DNA of 64,000 nucleotides from Lasiosphaeria ovina (taxonomy: Eukaryota > Ascomycota > Sordariomycetes > Sordariales > Lasiosphaeriaceae). The notes under the pieces are model-generated. The model worked only from the letters and a program-made list of their open reading frames with translations. It made no database searches and was not told where the DNA came from. The position numbers were made by a program, and so were the translations under genes. The DNA lies in assembly GCA_033439765.1 (NCBI GenBank), contig JAULSN010000001.1:1860001-1924000 (forward strand), read 5' to 3'. Shown one piece after another: positions 19,597 to 31,962 of this stretch (position 1 is its first letter; the number at the start of each line of letters is the position of its first letter).

Positions 19597-21997
19597 TTTG
19601 CGAAACCTTTTCAGCCGACAGATTGTTTGGTTCCGCGCGATGTCTATCGATGATTGTCCCCGAATGGGGCGAAATGGTGAGTTTTCTGTATTTCGGATCT
19701 CGGCGACAGAGGCAGGGAAAGAGGGGGGAAGAAAAGAGAAGAGAAATGTTGGTGTCCGCAGGAGCTCTAAGCTGGAGCCACACACCGTTCTTTTCCTTTC
19801 GGCCCTCTTCGACTAGCCCGAGCCGGTCGCTCAGGTCGTGTGTGGCGCGTGAGTCACCTGGGCGAATCCAAGCCCGGGTCGCCACCGCCGATACGGGCCG
19901 TCGCTTTATTGCCGACGCCAGGATTGGCGACGACTCCGAATCAAGCTCTTACTAAGGAACCTAAGCGAGGTAGGCAATTAATAATCCTATGAGAGAGGCG
20001 ATCCGATAGTGACCAAGGCTAGTCTGAACACCGATAACGTCGTTTTAGCAAAATCGGATTGAGGGTGTGATTGTCGGAGAACTGGGTTGGCGAAGTTGGC
20101 GAGAGACAAGGGTCCAAAAATCGGTGAGACGAGAGGAAAGAATTTCAAAATTTGGAGCGTTTGATTTTTTTCCTTCTCTTTCGGAGATGATGCCAGGAGT
20201 GGGAGAGGGGAAATGAGTGTGGCAGACAGAAATACTGGTGAGCCGGCCGGAGAAACCGAAGGGGCAGCAGCAGGGCCATCACTCGGATACGGTTGGTCGG
20301 CGCAGCGCCAAAGAGCTGACACACGCACTTGTTTCGGCCTGCGGGCTTGAACAGTAGTTTTGACAAATTTCGGTATAGCACAACAACAGGCACCCAGCAC
20401 ATTGCAGCACTGTAATGCAAGAAAACCCCGCACTTCGGCTTCCACCTAAGGTATGTATTGATGCCTATTCTAGTTGAGAAACGTCACCACTCCACAGGCC
20501 GGGTTTGACAGTCCGTTCATTGGATCATTCAGATTGAAAAGTGCCTTGGGCACCGAAAGTAGGTGTTTTTTGAGTTAGGTGCCGAATTAGGGGAAATCCC
20601 CATTATATAATCTTAATTCTTGTAGGCCTGTCTCTCTCATAGAAATAATTAATAGCATCTCTTAGGCGGTTCATTTGCTGATTATAATCTTTATTGTTCG
20701 GAACTATCTACACAGGTACCACGTTAATAATCATTCGGGGATTGGACTGATAAGAGAACCCGGAAGCGCGTGATGATGGTTTATATCGAGATTGCCGCAT
20801 GCGATCGGAAGGGACATTCCTGAGGTAGGTAGGTACCGTACTCAAGGTACCAAATGAATGTATGTACATCCTGAACCTCGTCAACTCATTCTCCAGATCT
20901 TACTTGAAGAAGCTAATTTCCATTTCCTCAAATTGTCGCCCAGACTGCATATTCAGAGCCTCCCAACTTGGGACAACTCAGCGTAGCACATAAATGATAC
21001 CATTACATACACTCTATTTCCCTGAATGATTGCTGGCTGGAGCCTAGGTAGTTAGTCGCCCTGCAGTTTGCCCTAAAATAAAGAGTTGTCCCGAGACCCA
21101 AATTGAGCTGGTATCTAGGTAATTATCGAGACGCCTTTGATAGAGACTTTTCCAACCCGATTTCATCTTGTGAAATTCCTAGTTATCCCATTCCAATTTT
21201 GTTTATAAGTATCGCGGCAACAATCATCTCGGGATTCGACCGTATTCACACTTGAGACATTGATTACGCCATCACGTGGCGCAGTCATCGTGAGGGGCTC
21301 AATCAACTCCAGGTACCATGAATTGCCATCATCTGATTATAGCATCATCCGGGCTGTGGGAAACAATCGCCATGTTTTGACTCACGACACACTACTCCGT
21401 ATAAGGTGATAATTTGTGCGATGCAAATATTCGGATTTGTCCCATTTGGCTGGCCTTCAGCTCATGCAGCCCCTCTCGCACTTTTTGGAGACGATAGCTA
21501 ATTATCCCTTTCGCCACCTACCTGCATTGCTTGGCGCTTGGCTTGCAGCGCCGAGTGGGCTGGCCGGGGCCATTCAGCTCTCCACATTCGTGGACTCCAG
21601 AGGCCGCGCCCCGACGAGGGCTAGGAACATGCAGAAGAGCTCATGCGCGCGCCTGTGGCGATGCAAGCCCTCTTCCCAAGACCCAAGACCCCAAGGTGAC
21701 CCCTCAGTTGTTAACAGCAAAAGACCTGACTGGATCTCGCACAACCCCGTGGTCGAATCAGCTGGCCAGCCCTCCTGATCCTGACTCGGGCGAGTTACAG
21801 ACAGACCTACAAGTATCCTTGCATCTCGCCGTCCCCACGACTCGGGTGCAGATACAAAGCAGTAGCATCCACTGCCGGTCGACCAGGGACTCCCGCCGAA
21901 CCCGCCGTCTCGGTCCCCCTTTTGCTGTCCCGGTGAATATACTGGGCTGATATACCTCTCAAAACCCCGCAACAAACAAAGCACCGAAAGAGACAAA
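19597..21997. other. Long AT-leaning intergenic region
   Basis: About 2.4 kb without a recognisable gene. From 20450 to 21420 it is AT-rich with many stops in all frames. A TAGGTAGGTACC-type motif occurs near 20824. The last 500 bp should hold the promoter of the phosphodiesterase gene. Confidence 0.5.
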
Positions 21998-23472
21998 ATG
22001 CCAAGCAAGGGCGTCCAGGTGTACACGTACATCGCCGTGCCCGGCTGCTCGATCGAGCTGTCGGTACCCAAGCAGACGATCCAGCGCAACGAGCTGCGGC
22101 AGTTCTGGAGCGGCAGCATGGAGGTGGACGCGCGCAACATCGACAGCTTCTTCGACAAGAAGGGCCGCTTCACTTTCAAGGTGTGGCAGAACGGCACCCT
22201 AGTGACGGAGCAGTGGATCGACGTCAACGCCATCACGGGCAACGCGAGCGGCGGCACCATGGACGCCATCAGCAACACGCCGTCCGTCTTCCACGGCAGC
22301 GACGTGATCGTGTCGTACGGGCTGTACGAGGCGGGCCCCGGCCACGGCGTTCTGCCGAGCCGGCACCAGTGCTACGTGACGGTGGCACCCAACTACGCGC
22401 GGTGGATCGGCGACATGGCGCCGGCGGGCTCGCCGCTCGAGCAGAAGCCGCTGAGCCGGCTCGTGCTGCCGTCGGCGCACGACGTCGGCATGAACAGCAT
22501 GCAGAGCAGCGAGCTCGTGCTCAAGCGCGTCGGCGGCGCCATCGTCACCACCATGGTCGAGAGCAAGGTGCTGGGCCAGATCACCGACGCCGTGTCGGGC
22601 GGCGCCATCTCGCTCATCGCCCCCAACATCATCTTCAGTATTGCCATGACGCAAAAGGACAGCCTGGACGCCATGCTGCAGATCGGCGCCCGCTACTTTG
22701 AGTTCCGGCCCGCGCACTGGTATGTACACACTTAATCCATTTTCCTAGGCTCCCAACTTACCCCTGACCGAATAGTCACAAGGCCATCGTCCCGACGGGC
22801 GCCCTACCCGACGGGCTGTACTTCCAGCACAGCGCGATCCCGGGCATGGCGTACGAGGAGTTCCTGCGCGGGGTGGTGTCGTTCCTGCTGGCGCACCCGA
22901 CGGAGATCGTGGTGGTGCAGCTGCGGTGGGACGGCGTGCCAAACGACTGCGCACGGCCGTCAGACCAGGAGCAGCGCGAATACCTGGATGCGGCGCTGGG
23001 GCAGGCGCACGGCGAGCTGGCGGTTGGCGGGGAGGACGATCTGCGGCGGGGGAGCATCGGGCAGCTGCGGCGGGACAAGAAGCGGCTGATCGTGGTGGTC
23101 GGGGTGGACTCGCTGTCGACGTACACGGACGAGGGCAACGCGACGCTCAACGGCGACAGCATCGTGGCCGAGTTCTCGCGCGTGCTGTCGGCCGACAAGG
23201 CTCGTGGCAAGGCCTTCATCAACGTCCAGCTGCAGGCTACGGCCAGCAACATACCCAAGGCCATTGTGTACTCGGTGCTCGAGGCCGGGACGACCACGAG
23301 CTGCCTGCTGGCTACCAAAGGCGTGTGCGACTCCAAGACGCTGCCGTGGGTCCGGGACAACGTGCTGCAGACGTGCGGCACAGAGCAGCTGGTCGTGTTA
23401 ATGAACGACTTTATCGACGGCGCCACGGCCGATGTTGCCGTCCAGCTAAGCAAGCAGAGGCTGGAGAGATGA
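21998..23472 (+). CDS. PI-PLC X-domain-like phosphodiesterase
   Basis: Member of the PLC-like phosphodiesterase superfamily (TIM barrel). Exons 21998-22719 and 22776-23472 give 472 residues. The first 140 residues form a beta-rich extra domain (VQVYTYIAVPGCSIELSV, then FTFKVWQNGTLVTEQWIDV). The barrel begins at LSRLVLPSAHDVGMNSM, where the His of the SAHD element is the likely catalytic base. ARYFEFRPAH crosses the intron into CHKAIVPTG, and LYFQHSAIPGMAYEEFLRGVVSFLLAHPTEIVVVQLRW follows the usual PI-PLC X pattern. No signal peptide is visible, so it is probably intracellular. Fungal members of this group are uncharacterised, and substrate and bond specificity are unknown. The splice junction (TG|GTATGT, AATAG|T) is canonical. 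Confidence 0.82.
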
Positions 23473-24108
23473 CGCAGGCGGCAGGCCTCGCCAAGTTTCA
23501 TCAGTTTCAAACTCATATCTCAGCAAGCAAACTCTCCAAAACTTGCGTGAAACGAGAGGTACACTATTATCTCCACAAATTGATGGTAAAGATAGTGCCA
23601 ATATAATTAATGATTGAGTCATATTTCAATAACATCCGCGCATTCATTTGTCTATTGCTAGCAGATACGAGAATAGAGACAGCTCCAAGTATAGAGTTGC
23701 ATTGGCATAAGTTTATGAACGCTGATAGCCAGATCAGACGGCAACCGGTTTCACGTGAGGAGCCAGGGTCAGGTAGACAGGTACTCGAGCTGACTAGGAG
23801 CCACTACTCGACAACGACCTGAGGCATTCCAAACGCCCCCTAGTCTCCGAAACGGTCAAAAGACTAGGGGCAACCTGGCATAATTACGTCTTTGAAGAGC
23901 GATATTGCCAAGCAGCAGTGCCCAACAGGCAGGCCTGTTGTCGCATGGCCTTGGCCATCAGTAACGAGATGAAAGAAAACAAAGACAAGACAGCAAAGAA
24001 AAAGAAGAGAAACTCAAGGTGGGGAGGTACTTACTTGCTTCGGAACTTACCAAGCCTTTGCAATAATGAACCTCCCTCAGCTAATGAGTGATCGAAAACC
24101 CCGCGCAT
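23473..24108. other. Intergenic between convergent genes
   Basis: Holds the 3' ends of the phosphodiesterase gene and of the histidine kinase gene. AT-leaning and stop-rich. Nothing else seen. Confidence 0.5.
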
Positions 24109-27100
24109 CTAAACCGAGCTGCCGACGCTGCTGCTCTTTTCCACTTCGACATCAGGCGTCCATTGGGTCAGAATCGTACGTAGGGCATTGAAGCGGACCG
24201 GTTTCGTCAGGAATATGTTGACGCCATTCACGAATGCCTCCTGCTGGCTGCTAGCTGAGCCGAGGCCTGTCAGGGCGATGATCAAGGCGGGCTTCTGCCG
24301 CCGGCTGCGTTCCAGCCTTCGGATCTCGCGCGTGGCCGCCATTCCATCCATAACGGGCATCGAAATGTCTAGGCCAGTTTAGCATTGTGCCGGGCCGTGG
24401 TCAAGAGGGTGGCTTACCCATGAAAATTATGTCGAAAGGTCTCTTCGCATTCTGGCAAGCCTCCAGCGCAAGAAGGCCATTCTCGGCTGTTGCGAACTCG
24501 TATTTACTTTTCGTTACAAACGTGGTAAGAAGCTATAGTTGGTTAGACGAGATGTCAGCTGCTGATCCCAACGCCTCCAGTTCCCAGAAACGCATGATAT
24601 GTTCGAGAGCGGGCGACTAACCTGTAAGTTAATCACATTATCTTCAACCAGAAGCAATAGCGGCTTGGGGTTCTCAGGGACGGGTGTTATTTCTTCTGCG
24701 GCCATTATGGCGCCCATGGCGGCCAAGGGGTCGATGTCATTATCAATTGATCTTGAGGCGGGCGTTGGAGGGAAGTTGTAATCATCCGTAGTGTCCTGTC
24801 CCATCCGAGACATGTACTCTTCGGGAGATTTCCGAAACAGGCTCTGAGGGGAGGCCAGCGGGACGCCAACTCCGAACCCGGGAGAAAAGGGCAGAATTCC
24901 TTTGTTGCCGAGGCAAAACGCGAAAGCTTTGGCGAGCTTATGAGGGCCGCATCTGTCAGGATAGGAAATATTCGGGTTAGCATCGTCCAGTCTGGGGGAG
25001 GACAAGGGATTCGTGCTGGAAGACAGCGGGATCATGTACGGTTTAGAGACAAAGTGGATTGCTGCATTTTGACGCGCAGCTCCGCCCTGCGCAAGTCTCT
25101 GGCTATACTCGCGATACAGAGCTTCGTGGGAGCAGAGAATGATAATTGGCACCCCGGGGAATGCACTGCGAAGGCCCAGACTCCTAGATTTCGAATCAGC
25201 ATCATGCGTGCGGTTCACCTGACAACGAGGACGGGTGTACTTACTCGTTTGCAATGAAAATATCTGGAGGGGAAACTTTCCACGTGGACGCGGGCAGAAC
25301 TTTCATGTCAAACCAGTGGCCGGCTGCGGCTTCGATCGACCCCTCCAGGCTCTTAGAGGCCTCTGGGTTGAGCTTTGAGCCCGCGGCTCGTTTCATAGCA
25401 ACATATGTCTCGGAACTGAGACCAATGAGGCCGACGGTTAGTCCCTTTGTCTTTTCCCTCGCACCTTTGATGATGTTCTCGACGTCAAAACCAGGGGTGG
25501 GGGATTTGCCAGGCGGGGCCTTATTCAAGGTGAGCGTCACCACAACCTTAGTGCCAACGCCCTGCTCGCTCGTGATGTTGATTGTCCCGCCAAGCGAGCG
25601 CACAATCTGGAGCACAATGCTTAGACCCAGCCCGGTTCCGGGGTTCAGGTGGTTCTCCTGGGTGAAGGGGGTGAACAGGCGACTGTGCAAGTACTCCTGC
25701 TCGATTCCTCTGCCGCTGTCGCTGACAGTGATTGTAATGATGGACTTCTCTGGTTCCAGTGGCGCCGTTGGCTCGATGTCTTGGGCTTTGAGAGAAACCT
25801 TGACCCATCCGCTGTCCGTATATTTGAGGGCGTTGCCAAAGAGATTCATCAAAACTCGCCTCAGCGCCCCGGATTGAGTGTTGTACGTCCAATTGGGTCT
25901 CCAGCCAATGTCAATCACAACATCAATTCGCTCCTTTTTAGACCCCGTCTTTTTAGGAGTAGGGGGGTCGTCGCCGTCGTCGTGGGCGCCAGTCCTCCGG
26001 AGGCCTTCCTTTGGGAATCCGGTCTCGTCGCCAGTCACAACCAGACGCGAGAAGTTGCCCTGAGAGAATTCGTGGCCGGCAAACACCGAGTCCACGACAT
26101 CCTCGGTAAGCAAGCTGAGGTCGACATTGACAGCCAAACCCGTGACATTCACAGCCAGGCCCCTGTTTTCTGCCTCGGGTGGTAATGGTACGCCAGCTTC
26201 CTTAGCTTCTCGTGTCTTCTCTTTTTCTCTCGTGCTGCTTCCAGTAAAGTTGTTTATCTTTGCAAAATCCAACACGTGCTGGATCGTATCAAGCAGCGTC
26301 CTCCCGCATCGCTCGATGGTGTCAACCATGCTGTGCTGGAACATGTCGACTGCCGTATCCTGGAGAAACTCGACCGAGGCAAGAATACCGTGAAGGGGCG
26401 AGCGAAGTTCGTGGCTGATGGACGAGATGAAGTCCGACTTAGCGCTATCGGCACCAACCACGTCGAGCCTGGCAACTTCGGCCATGATGCTGTTTCCAAA
26501 GGCAGCAAGATAATCCAAGTCCTCGGTGCGGGTGAGCACGCGCCTCGTTTGCTGAACGGTCCACATAAAGCTCCCAGCGAACCACCTCTCCCTGTGCGAG
26601 TCCCAGAGCGGGACGAAGGCAATGCTCCGCGTGCCGGGCAACATTCCCAGAAGCGCCTTTGTTTCGGCATACTCGTCGGGCTCCTTGGGGTGCCGTTTTT
26701 GCTTCTTTCTGGACGATCTGCCCGTCCCTTGCCCCCCATCCGAGTCTTCTGTGTGGTTGTTGGACATTACATGGCGCCCCTCGTCTGCGCTGAATACGTG
26801 TCCCTGGGGGTATTTCTGAAGGAGACGCTGGAGAAATGATTCTGTGAGGGGGATCAGTGTCGAGACCTTTCTCCCGCGCAGGCTCGAATGCTCTCCTGTC
26901 CAAAGCCCAAGCACTCGGCACGGCTTTGTCTCATGATCTTCCTTCACTGGCTCCGCGAACTCCTTCGCTGGCCTATTTTCCTTTTCACCAAAGCCCTCGA
27001 CCGAGTGGTTTGAACTTGCCGATTCGCTCGAAGCTTCCAGGCTGGACTCCTCCGACTCTCCCGGTTCGGACGCGTTCTCATCAGCTGCGGTGTGTCAGCC

Positions 27101-28746
27101 TGCCAGGTCACCAATAAACAATGAATTAATGAAAAGGGGGCTGGGGGTTCTATTAAAATAAAAGAAGGAAAGCCAAAAAAAGGAGGAAAAAGAACTACAA
27201 AAGAAATAAAACGGAATTTAGGGACGAAGAATAATGGAAAAAGTCTCGCTCACCTGACTGTCCGCTCTGGGTGCTGACGGCGGCATCAAGAAACACTGCG
27301 CCGTCGACCTCGATGCACTCCTGGATAATATGGCTAGCACGGGAAAACATCTCCTTCAGCCTCTTTGATATGAGGCTTTCATGGAAGTCGGCGGCAAAGG
27401 ATTCAACGCTCGGCCCTCTAGTTGGGCGTGGTGAACGAATCTGCGCGTCGGCCTCGGCGTCTGAGAGAATCGACCTCGGTCCGCCAGCACGGTATGAACG
27501 CGCCCGACGCGAGCGTCCGGCATTGGAGGCCCTGGAGATCAGAGTGACGTCTCCTGGGGGTGATCGAGATGGCGAAACTTGAACTTGGCGGCCAGCCCCA
27601 GGGGTTTCCTGGGGCAATATTTCTGCTTCGGCAGGTGACGGAGCATCAGCAACGTCGGCTTTGACGGGTTCGACAGGGGCAGACACTAGACTATGACCTG
27701 CCAGGTCCCCATTTACCATATCCCCATTGGTGTCTTCAGCTGCGGCCAAAACCTCTTGAGAGGAGCTTTGTTGGGGCATGTGCTGCTGGGGCTGGGGCTG
27801 GGGACGCGACGCTCGTTGTGGGGATTGCGATCGCGGCTTGTTGCTCCCGAGGCCAAGCCACCAGTCGTCGAGGTCGGTACGGCCCTCGATAAAGACGGCG
27901 AGGCCTTTGATCATCTTCTCGCTGCGTCTGTGGCTCTCGTCGGCCCTGGTCATGACAAGATGGGCCATGATGGTAAGCGACAGGTCGAGCAGAAACTTGG
28001 TCTCGGCCTTGCTCAGTCCTTGGCGGGGCTCGTCGCCCAGGACTGACAGGGTTCCGATGTTGAAGCCCGATTTGGTGGTGATGGGCATGGCGGCGAAGAA
28101 GCGCACCGAGGGATGTGTGACCACAAAGGGGTGCGTCTTGAACTCGTGGTCCTCGGCGAGGTCGTTGACTATCAGGGGGACGACGCGCCACGACCGCTGG
28201 CGCGGGCCATCGTCCTGCGCCGAGAGCACCTCGAGGGCGCTTCCGCAGAGCCCGAGGGATCTGGGCAGAGTCGTGGCGCCAAACAACAGTTCATCGTCGC
28301 CGTCTTGGGTGGCGCCCGACAAGAGACCGGATGTCTGGGTGACCTCGGTGAGGATGTACTGGTTGACCCGGTCGACCAGCGAGATCAAGGCATGCGTGCC
28401 GTTCAGGCGCAGCGCGGCGAGTTGGGCAAAGGCCGACAGCGCGGCATCCGACGAGCCAGGGCGCGTGGCCTGGTCCGGCGCGAAGTATCTGGCGGGCGAG
28501 GTCAGCACGGCAGGACCCAAGGTATCTAGCTGCCTTGCCTGATTGCTTTGACTTCTTCGTGTCTTGTTGTTTGTGTTTATGCTAGATTGGCACATACGTC
28601 CCAACCACCGATGCTCATGCGCGATGACGCAGCGTGGATGGAAGGCAGCGAGCGAAAATAAACACTTACTGGTAGAGGTCGCGTTCCCCTGCAGTCTCAA
28701 ACGAAAACTCTCTCGTCTCCTCCGCCATTGCCGAATTCAAGGCCAT
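24109..28746 (-). CDS. Hybrid sensor histidine kinase (GAF-HisKA-HATPase-REC)
   Basis: Cytosolic two-component hybrid kinase feeding an HPt phosphorelay. Six exons: 28746-28670, 28488-27254, 27084-25245, 25183-24622, 24532-24418 and 24368-24109, summing to 1362 residues with all phases consistent. A GAF-type sensor region lies in exon 2 (LNGTHALISLVDRVNQYI, then GLCGSALEVL and VRFFAAMPITTKSGFNIGT). A second GAF-like region spans exons 2-3 (HIIQECIEVDGAVFLDA ... LPGTRSIAFVPLWDSHRERW). HisKA has the phospho-acceptor His662 in SISHELRSPLHG. HATPase boxes are NLFGNALKYTDSG (N), VSDSGRGI (G1) and GTGLGLSIV (G2). The receiver has VEDNVINLQ, the acceptor Asp1277 in FMDISMPVMDG split by an intron, and the Lys in FLTKPVRF. 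No transmembrane segment is seen. Start is the upstream of two close ATGs (28746, 28728). The stimulus is unknown. Confidence 0.93.
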
Positions 28747-30082
28747 GTCGACAGTGCACGACGTGCAGGGCCCAGTATGGAGCTCCATCGAAGACGGGCA
28801 AGATCGCCGTCTGAAAGCTCCCAGGTTCTCGGGCAGAATTGACCGTAGTGAGGTCAGGTCTCGAAAGACTAGAAAGTAAGGTAAAGGTGTTTGGGGCTTC
28901 TTGTGCTGTGGCTGAAGAGGTGCGGGGTCGGGGGCAGGACAGGACCCCTCGCCACCTACGGGGTAGGCTGTTACAGAAATCCCCAACGGAATTCACGATA
29001 GACGTTGACGAACCCGATGTGCACGTATGTGCAGGCAGACTTAGCGGCGGTCTAGAGCGCTCCACCGAGTTTTCGCATAATTAAGTTTAATGCGCTTGCC
29101 AACCAGATCGGTAAGGTACGTACGGAGTACACGTGTACATTCAAGGCACCTCCCAAGCCTTTCAAACATGGAGTGACGGTACAACGACTTGGCTGTCCCG
29201 CTGGCGAGTCAATTGTGGAGCTGCCATATCGGTCTCTCGGGGCTTCTCCAACAGAAGCGAAAAGCGACGAGAGTTTGGCATTGACTCGAGACCCGACAGA
29301 GCCTACTTGGTTCGCCATCGCACGATGCATCGCCAGGGAGTAGGCGCTAAAAAAGCCAAACACAATCTTCCACCTCTGCCGCGTGGGCCGGCGGGGACAG
29401 TCCCTGAAAGCGCTTCAACCTAAAGACCACCCAAAGTGCAGTGCTCGCTGCGTACCATCCCAGGTAGTTTACGGAATATTCACACTAGTAACTGTTTCTA
29501 CTGTGCAATGGGATCTTGGTTTGACTAGTCTAGGGGTCCAAGTGCCAAGATAGGCCCTGCATTTATTTTCTCGCCTTACCCAAGGAAACACCCGAACCTC
29601 AAGGATGCCCACTACAAGTACTGCATCCGTACAACTGTTTCTCTCGTCTGACTTCTCTACTCTTCTCGGGTCTCTCGGTCCCTTTTCTCTTTTCTCTCCC
29701 CATACTTGCGGCCAACCTCTCGAGAGTCGTAGGTAAAGAAATGTGGGGCTGGTGTTGCCAGGCTTTGCAGAGTCAAAGAAGGAGGCGGAATGCACCACCT
29801 CAGCCAACCCCCAAAGGCGCTATATGTTTTGGATATGGGGTTGTTGCAGCTGGCCGTGCCGAGCTCCTCGGCCTCATACGAGGGCATCGTGGAGAGAAGG
29901 GTCTGGACCATTTTAGCACCCTTATATCGCGTGGGATAAGGCAAATATGGGACCATATGGCTTAGGCTGTCAGGCCCATGGCGATAACCAAGTGCGCAGC
30001 GACAGTTTATCGCGACTCCCACAGAAGGGCCTGGAACGCCTGCTGATAGTGACCATAGTTGAGAGGCCAAATTTCACAGCTA

Positions 30083-30304
30083 TTAATTAAACTCCACTAA
30101 CAGCGGGTCCAAGTCTGCCAACGAGGAGTCGCGATATTTTTGTGCAGAAAACTCAGTTAATTGCTGCTGGAGAATGGGCATGTGCGCAATGGCGGCAGCA
30201 TTTCGGTGCTGTCCTTCAATCGTTGATCTCAGGACAAATCGGACGGCTCCGACCAGTCGCCATTGGTCCACTGACGGATCGGAACTGCTCCGTCTAAAGC
30301 TCAT
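30083..30304 (-). other. Short protein-like open frame, unassigned
   Basis: Reads 73 residues from an ATG at 30304, with protein-like composition (SSSDPSVDQWRLVGAVRFVL, then HMPILQQQLTEFSAQKYRDS, ending LADLDPLLVEF). The frame is also open 25 codons upstream without an ATG. It might be the last exon of an unrecognised or lost gene. No family recognised. Confidence 0.25.
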
Positions 30305-30772
30305 TGGACAGCCACGGCTGGGAAAAGCTGAGAATAGCCACAAGTGGCTGACGGACCCTTCATTAATCGCCTGAGGCACAAACCGGCCTCATCTGCCCGT
30401 CGCACGTGATAGAGCGGGGAACAACCACCTTGGAGGTGGGGTGCCCAAGAAACAACACGGCGCGATAACGCTTAGGTTCAGCAAAGATGGAAACTGAGAG
30501 CTAAACTGAGAGAGGGATAGACCGGCTCAGGACACTTCAAGTTATCGACCACCCTATCTATCTTCTATTATTTTCGAAATTTTTGTTCGCAACGATCTCG
30601 TCTCGTCTTCAGCTCCATCTTATCACATGCAAGAGGCGAGATAAGACGGATCATCAGGCGGACGAGATGATAAAAGCCGATGAGAAATGTGGGGCCGCGA
30701 CCCGGTGCTCAGACTTTAGACTGGTTCGTTCGCTTTTCTGCCTCCCTGAACCGAAGCAGAATGCCTGAATTG

Positions 30773-30930
30773 TCGACAGCGGCGCTATCGACGCAAACTG
30801 AGCTGCAATGTAGTCAGCCAAAACAGACAAAATAATCGACATTGGCGTTGTTGACAGCAAGCTGAGCTACAATATGTGGTAAACCAGAATAGTCAACAAG
30901 GCGTTGCCGATGCAAGCTGAAAGGCACTAT
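30773..30930. repeat. Degenerate minisatellite, about 60-bp unit
   Basis: Two full units and part of a third start at about 30773, 30835 and 30893. Shared blocks are TCGACA...GGCG, GCAAACTGAGCTGCAATGT / GCAAGCTGAGCTACAATAT / GCAAGCTGAAAGGC, and GTCA(G/A)CA. The period is 62 then 58 bp. It lies about 145 bp upstream of the Dabb gene start. Confidence 0.55.
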
Positions 30931-31072
30931 TTTCACTGTAAAATAGGGCTCCTCCCTCGTCGTCGCCATTTGCCCTCAGACAAAATCTACCTTTTTTTTT
31001 TGACAATATTTGGTACGCCGCTCGCTGTGCGTGACATCATCTCCAGGCCCTTTCGATCCAACACGCAACACC

Positions 31073-31539
31073 ATGTCTATCACTCACGTCGTCCTCTTGG
31101 GGTTCAAGGAAGGCATCGCGCCAGAGGTTGTGAACAAAGTGCGTCTCAGTTATTCACGCACCTCCACAGCGCGCCGCAGGCAGGCGCTGATGTTATGGCC
31201 AGGCATGTGGGAGCTTCCTCGCGCTGAAAGATGCTTGTGTCCTCCCGGGCACGACGACCCCGTACATTCTCTCCCTCAAGGGGGGCAAAGATAACTCCAT
31301 CGAAGGTCTCCAGGCATGGCTTCCCAATTTCCCACATCAATTGTCCTCGTCCTACTGACCGTCCATCCCAAAAGCGCGGCGTTACTCATGGCTTTGTCGT
31401 TGAGTTTGCTTCGCCCGTGGACAGAGAGTATTATGTGAACACGGACCCTGCGCACCAGGCATTCAAGGCCATCATTGGCGAATTGGTGGAGGAGTTGAAG
31501 ACAGTTGTTGTCGACTTTTCAGGCGGTATCTTCAATTAG
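31073..31539 (+). CDS. Stress-responsive A/B-barrel (Dabb) domain protein
   Basis: Small dimeric alpha-beta barrel protein of the Dabb family; fungal relatives are stress-induced or of unknown role. Exons 31073-31138, 31203-31313 and 31375-31539 give 113 residues, all junctions in phase 0. Exon 1 carries the family start MSITHVVLLGFKEGIAPEVV. Exon 2 carries FLALKDACVLPGTTTPYILS and GGKDNSIEGLQ. Exon 3 carries RGVTHGFVVEFASPVDREYY, then DPAHQAFKAIIGELVEELKTVVVDF. The first intron is GT-AG. The second has to start with GC (CAG|GCATGG) and end AAAAG to keep the conserved EGLQ-RGVTHGF join; the only nearby GT gives the wrong frame. This makes it a GC-AG intron of 61 bp. No targeting signal is seen. 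Domain call is firm, physiological role unknown. Confidence 0.85.
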
Positions 31540-31863
31540 CTTCTGGAAATGTCTCGATGCAACATTGAACTTTATAGCTAGCTTCCAGGTCTAGGCATGG
31601 AAACACCCTTCAGGCAATCCATGAGGGCAAGTGGACGGGATGATGCTCACCTCAGGGATGCCCAGAGACGCTTCAGTCAAAATTCAGCACATTCGCCCCT
31701 CTTCCACCCCTGAATCTCAGTGATGTATCCACTTGCAAATCCACCCCACGGGAAATGGTAGGCGGCTGGCCGTTCCTCGACGGCAAAATGCTCGCCTGCC
31801 TTGGTAAGCTGCATTTACTTGCTCGGTAGTCATCAACGGCAGCGAATCAAAGCTGAATCACGA
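31540..31863. other. Intergenic before tRNA gene
   Basis: About 320 bp. 3' flank of the Dabb gene and 5' flank of tRNA-Ser. No other feature recognised. Confidence 0.5.
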
Positions 31864-31945
31864 GTCGTGGTGGCAGAGTGGTCTAATGCGCAAGACTAGA
31901 AATCTTGTTCCTTCGGGAGCGTCGGTTCAAATCCGGCCTACGACT
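31864..31945 (+). tRNA. tRNA-Ser (anticodon AGA)
   Basis: Folds as a class II tRNA. The 7-bp acceptor stem is GTCGTGG with CTACGAC (one G-T pair). The D arm is GCAGAGTGGTCTAATGC, the anticodon stem CAAGA/TCTTG carries loop CTAGAAA with anticodon AGA, the long variable arm is TTCCTTCGGGAGC, and the T arm is GTCGG-TTCAAAT-CCGGC. The anticodon reads UCU serine codons. No intron. The base after the acceptor stem is T, whereas serine tRNAs usually have G there. A TTTT run at 31959-31962 fits a Pol III terminator. Confidence 0.92.
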
Positions 31946-31958
31946 ATTCAGTTCTTTC

Positions 31959-31962
31959 TTTT
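31959..31962 (+). terminator. Pol III terminator of tRNA-Ser
   Basis: First run of four T residues after the tRNA, 14 bp past its 3' end, as expected for RNA polymerase III termination. Confidence 0.6.

Larger units (their letters stand above)
28747..31072. other. Long intergenic region
   Basis: No convincing gene across 2.3 kb apart from the short frame at 30083-30304 and the minisatellite at 30773-30930, listed separately. Several frames of 60-130 codons exist but have no motif. The far right is the upstream region of the Dabb gene. Confidence 0.45.

Noticed and set aside
29657..30070. 137-codon minus-strand open frame
   Set aside because: No motif, ends in a low-complexity charged tail made by purine-rich DNA, and no conserved-looking block.
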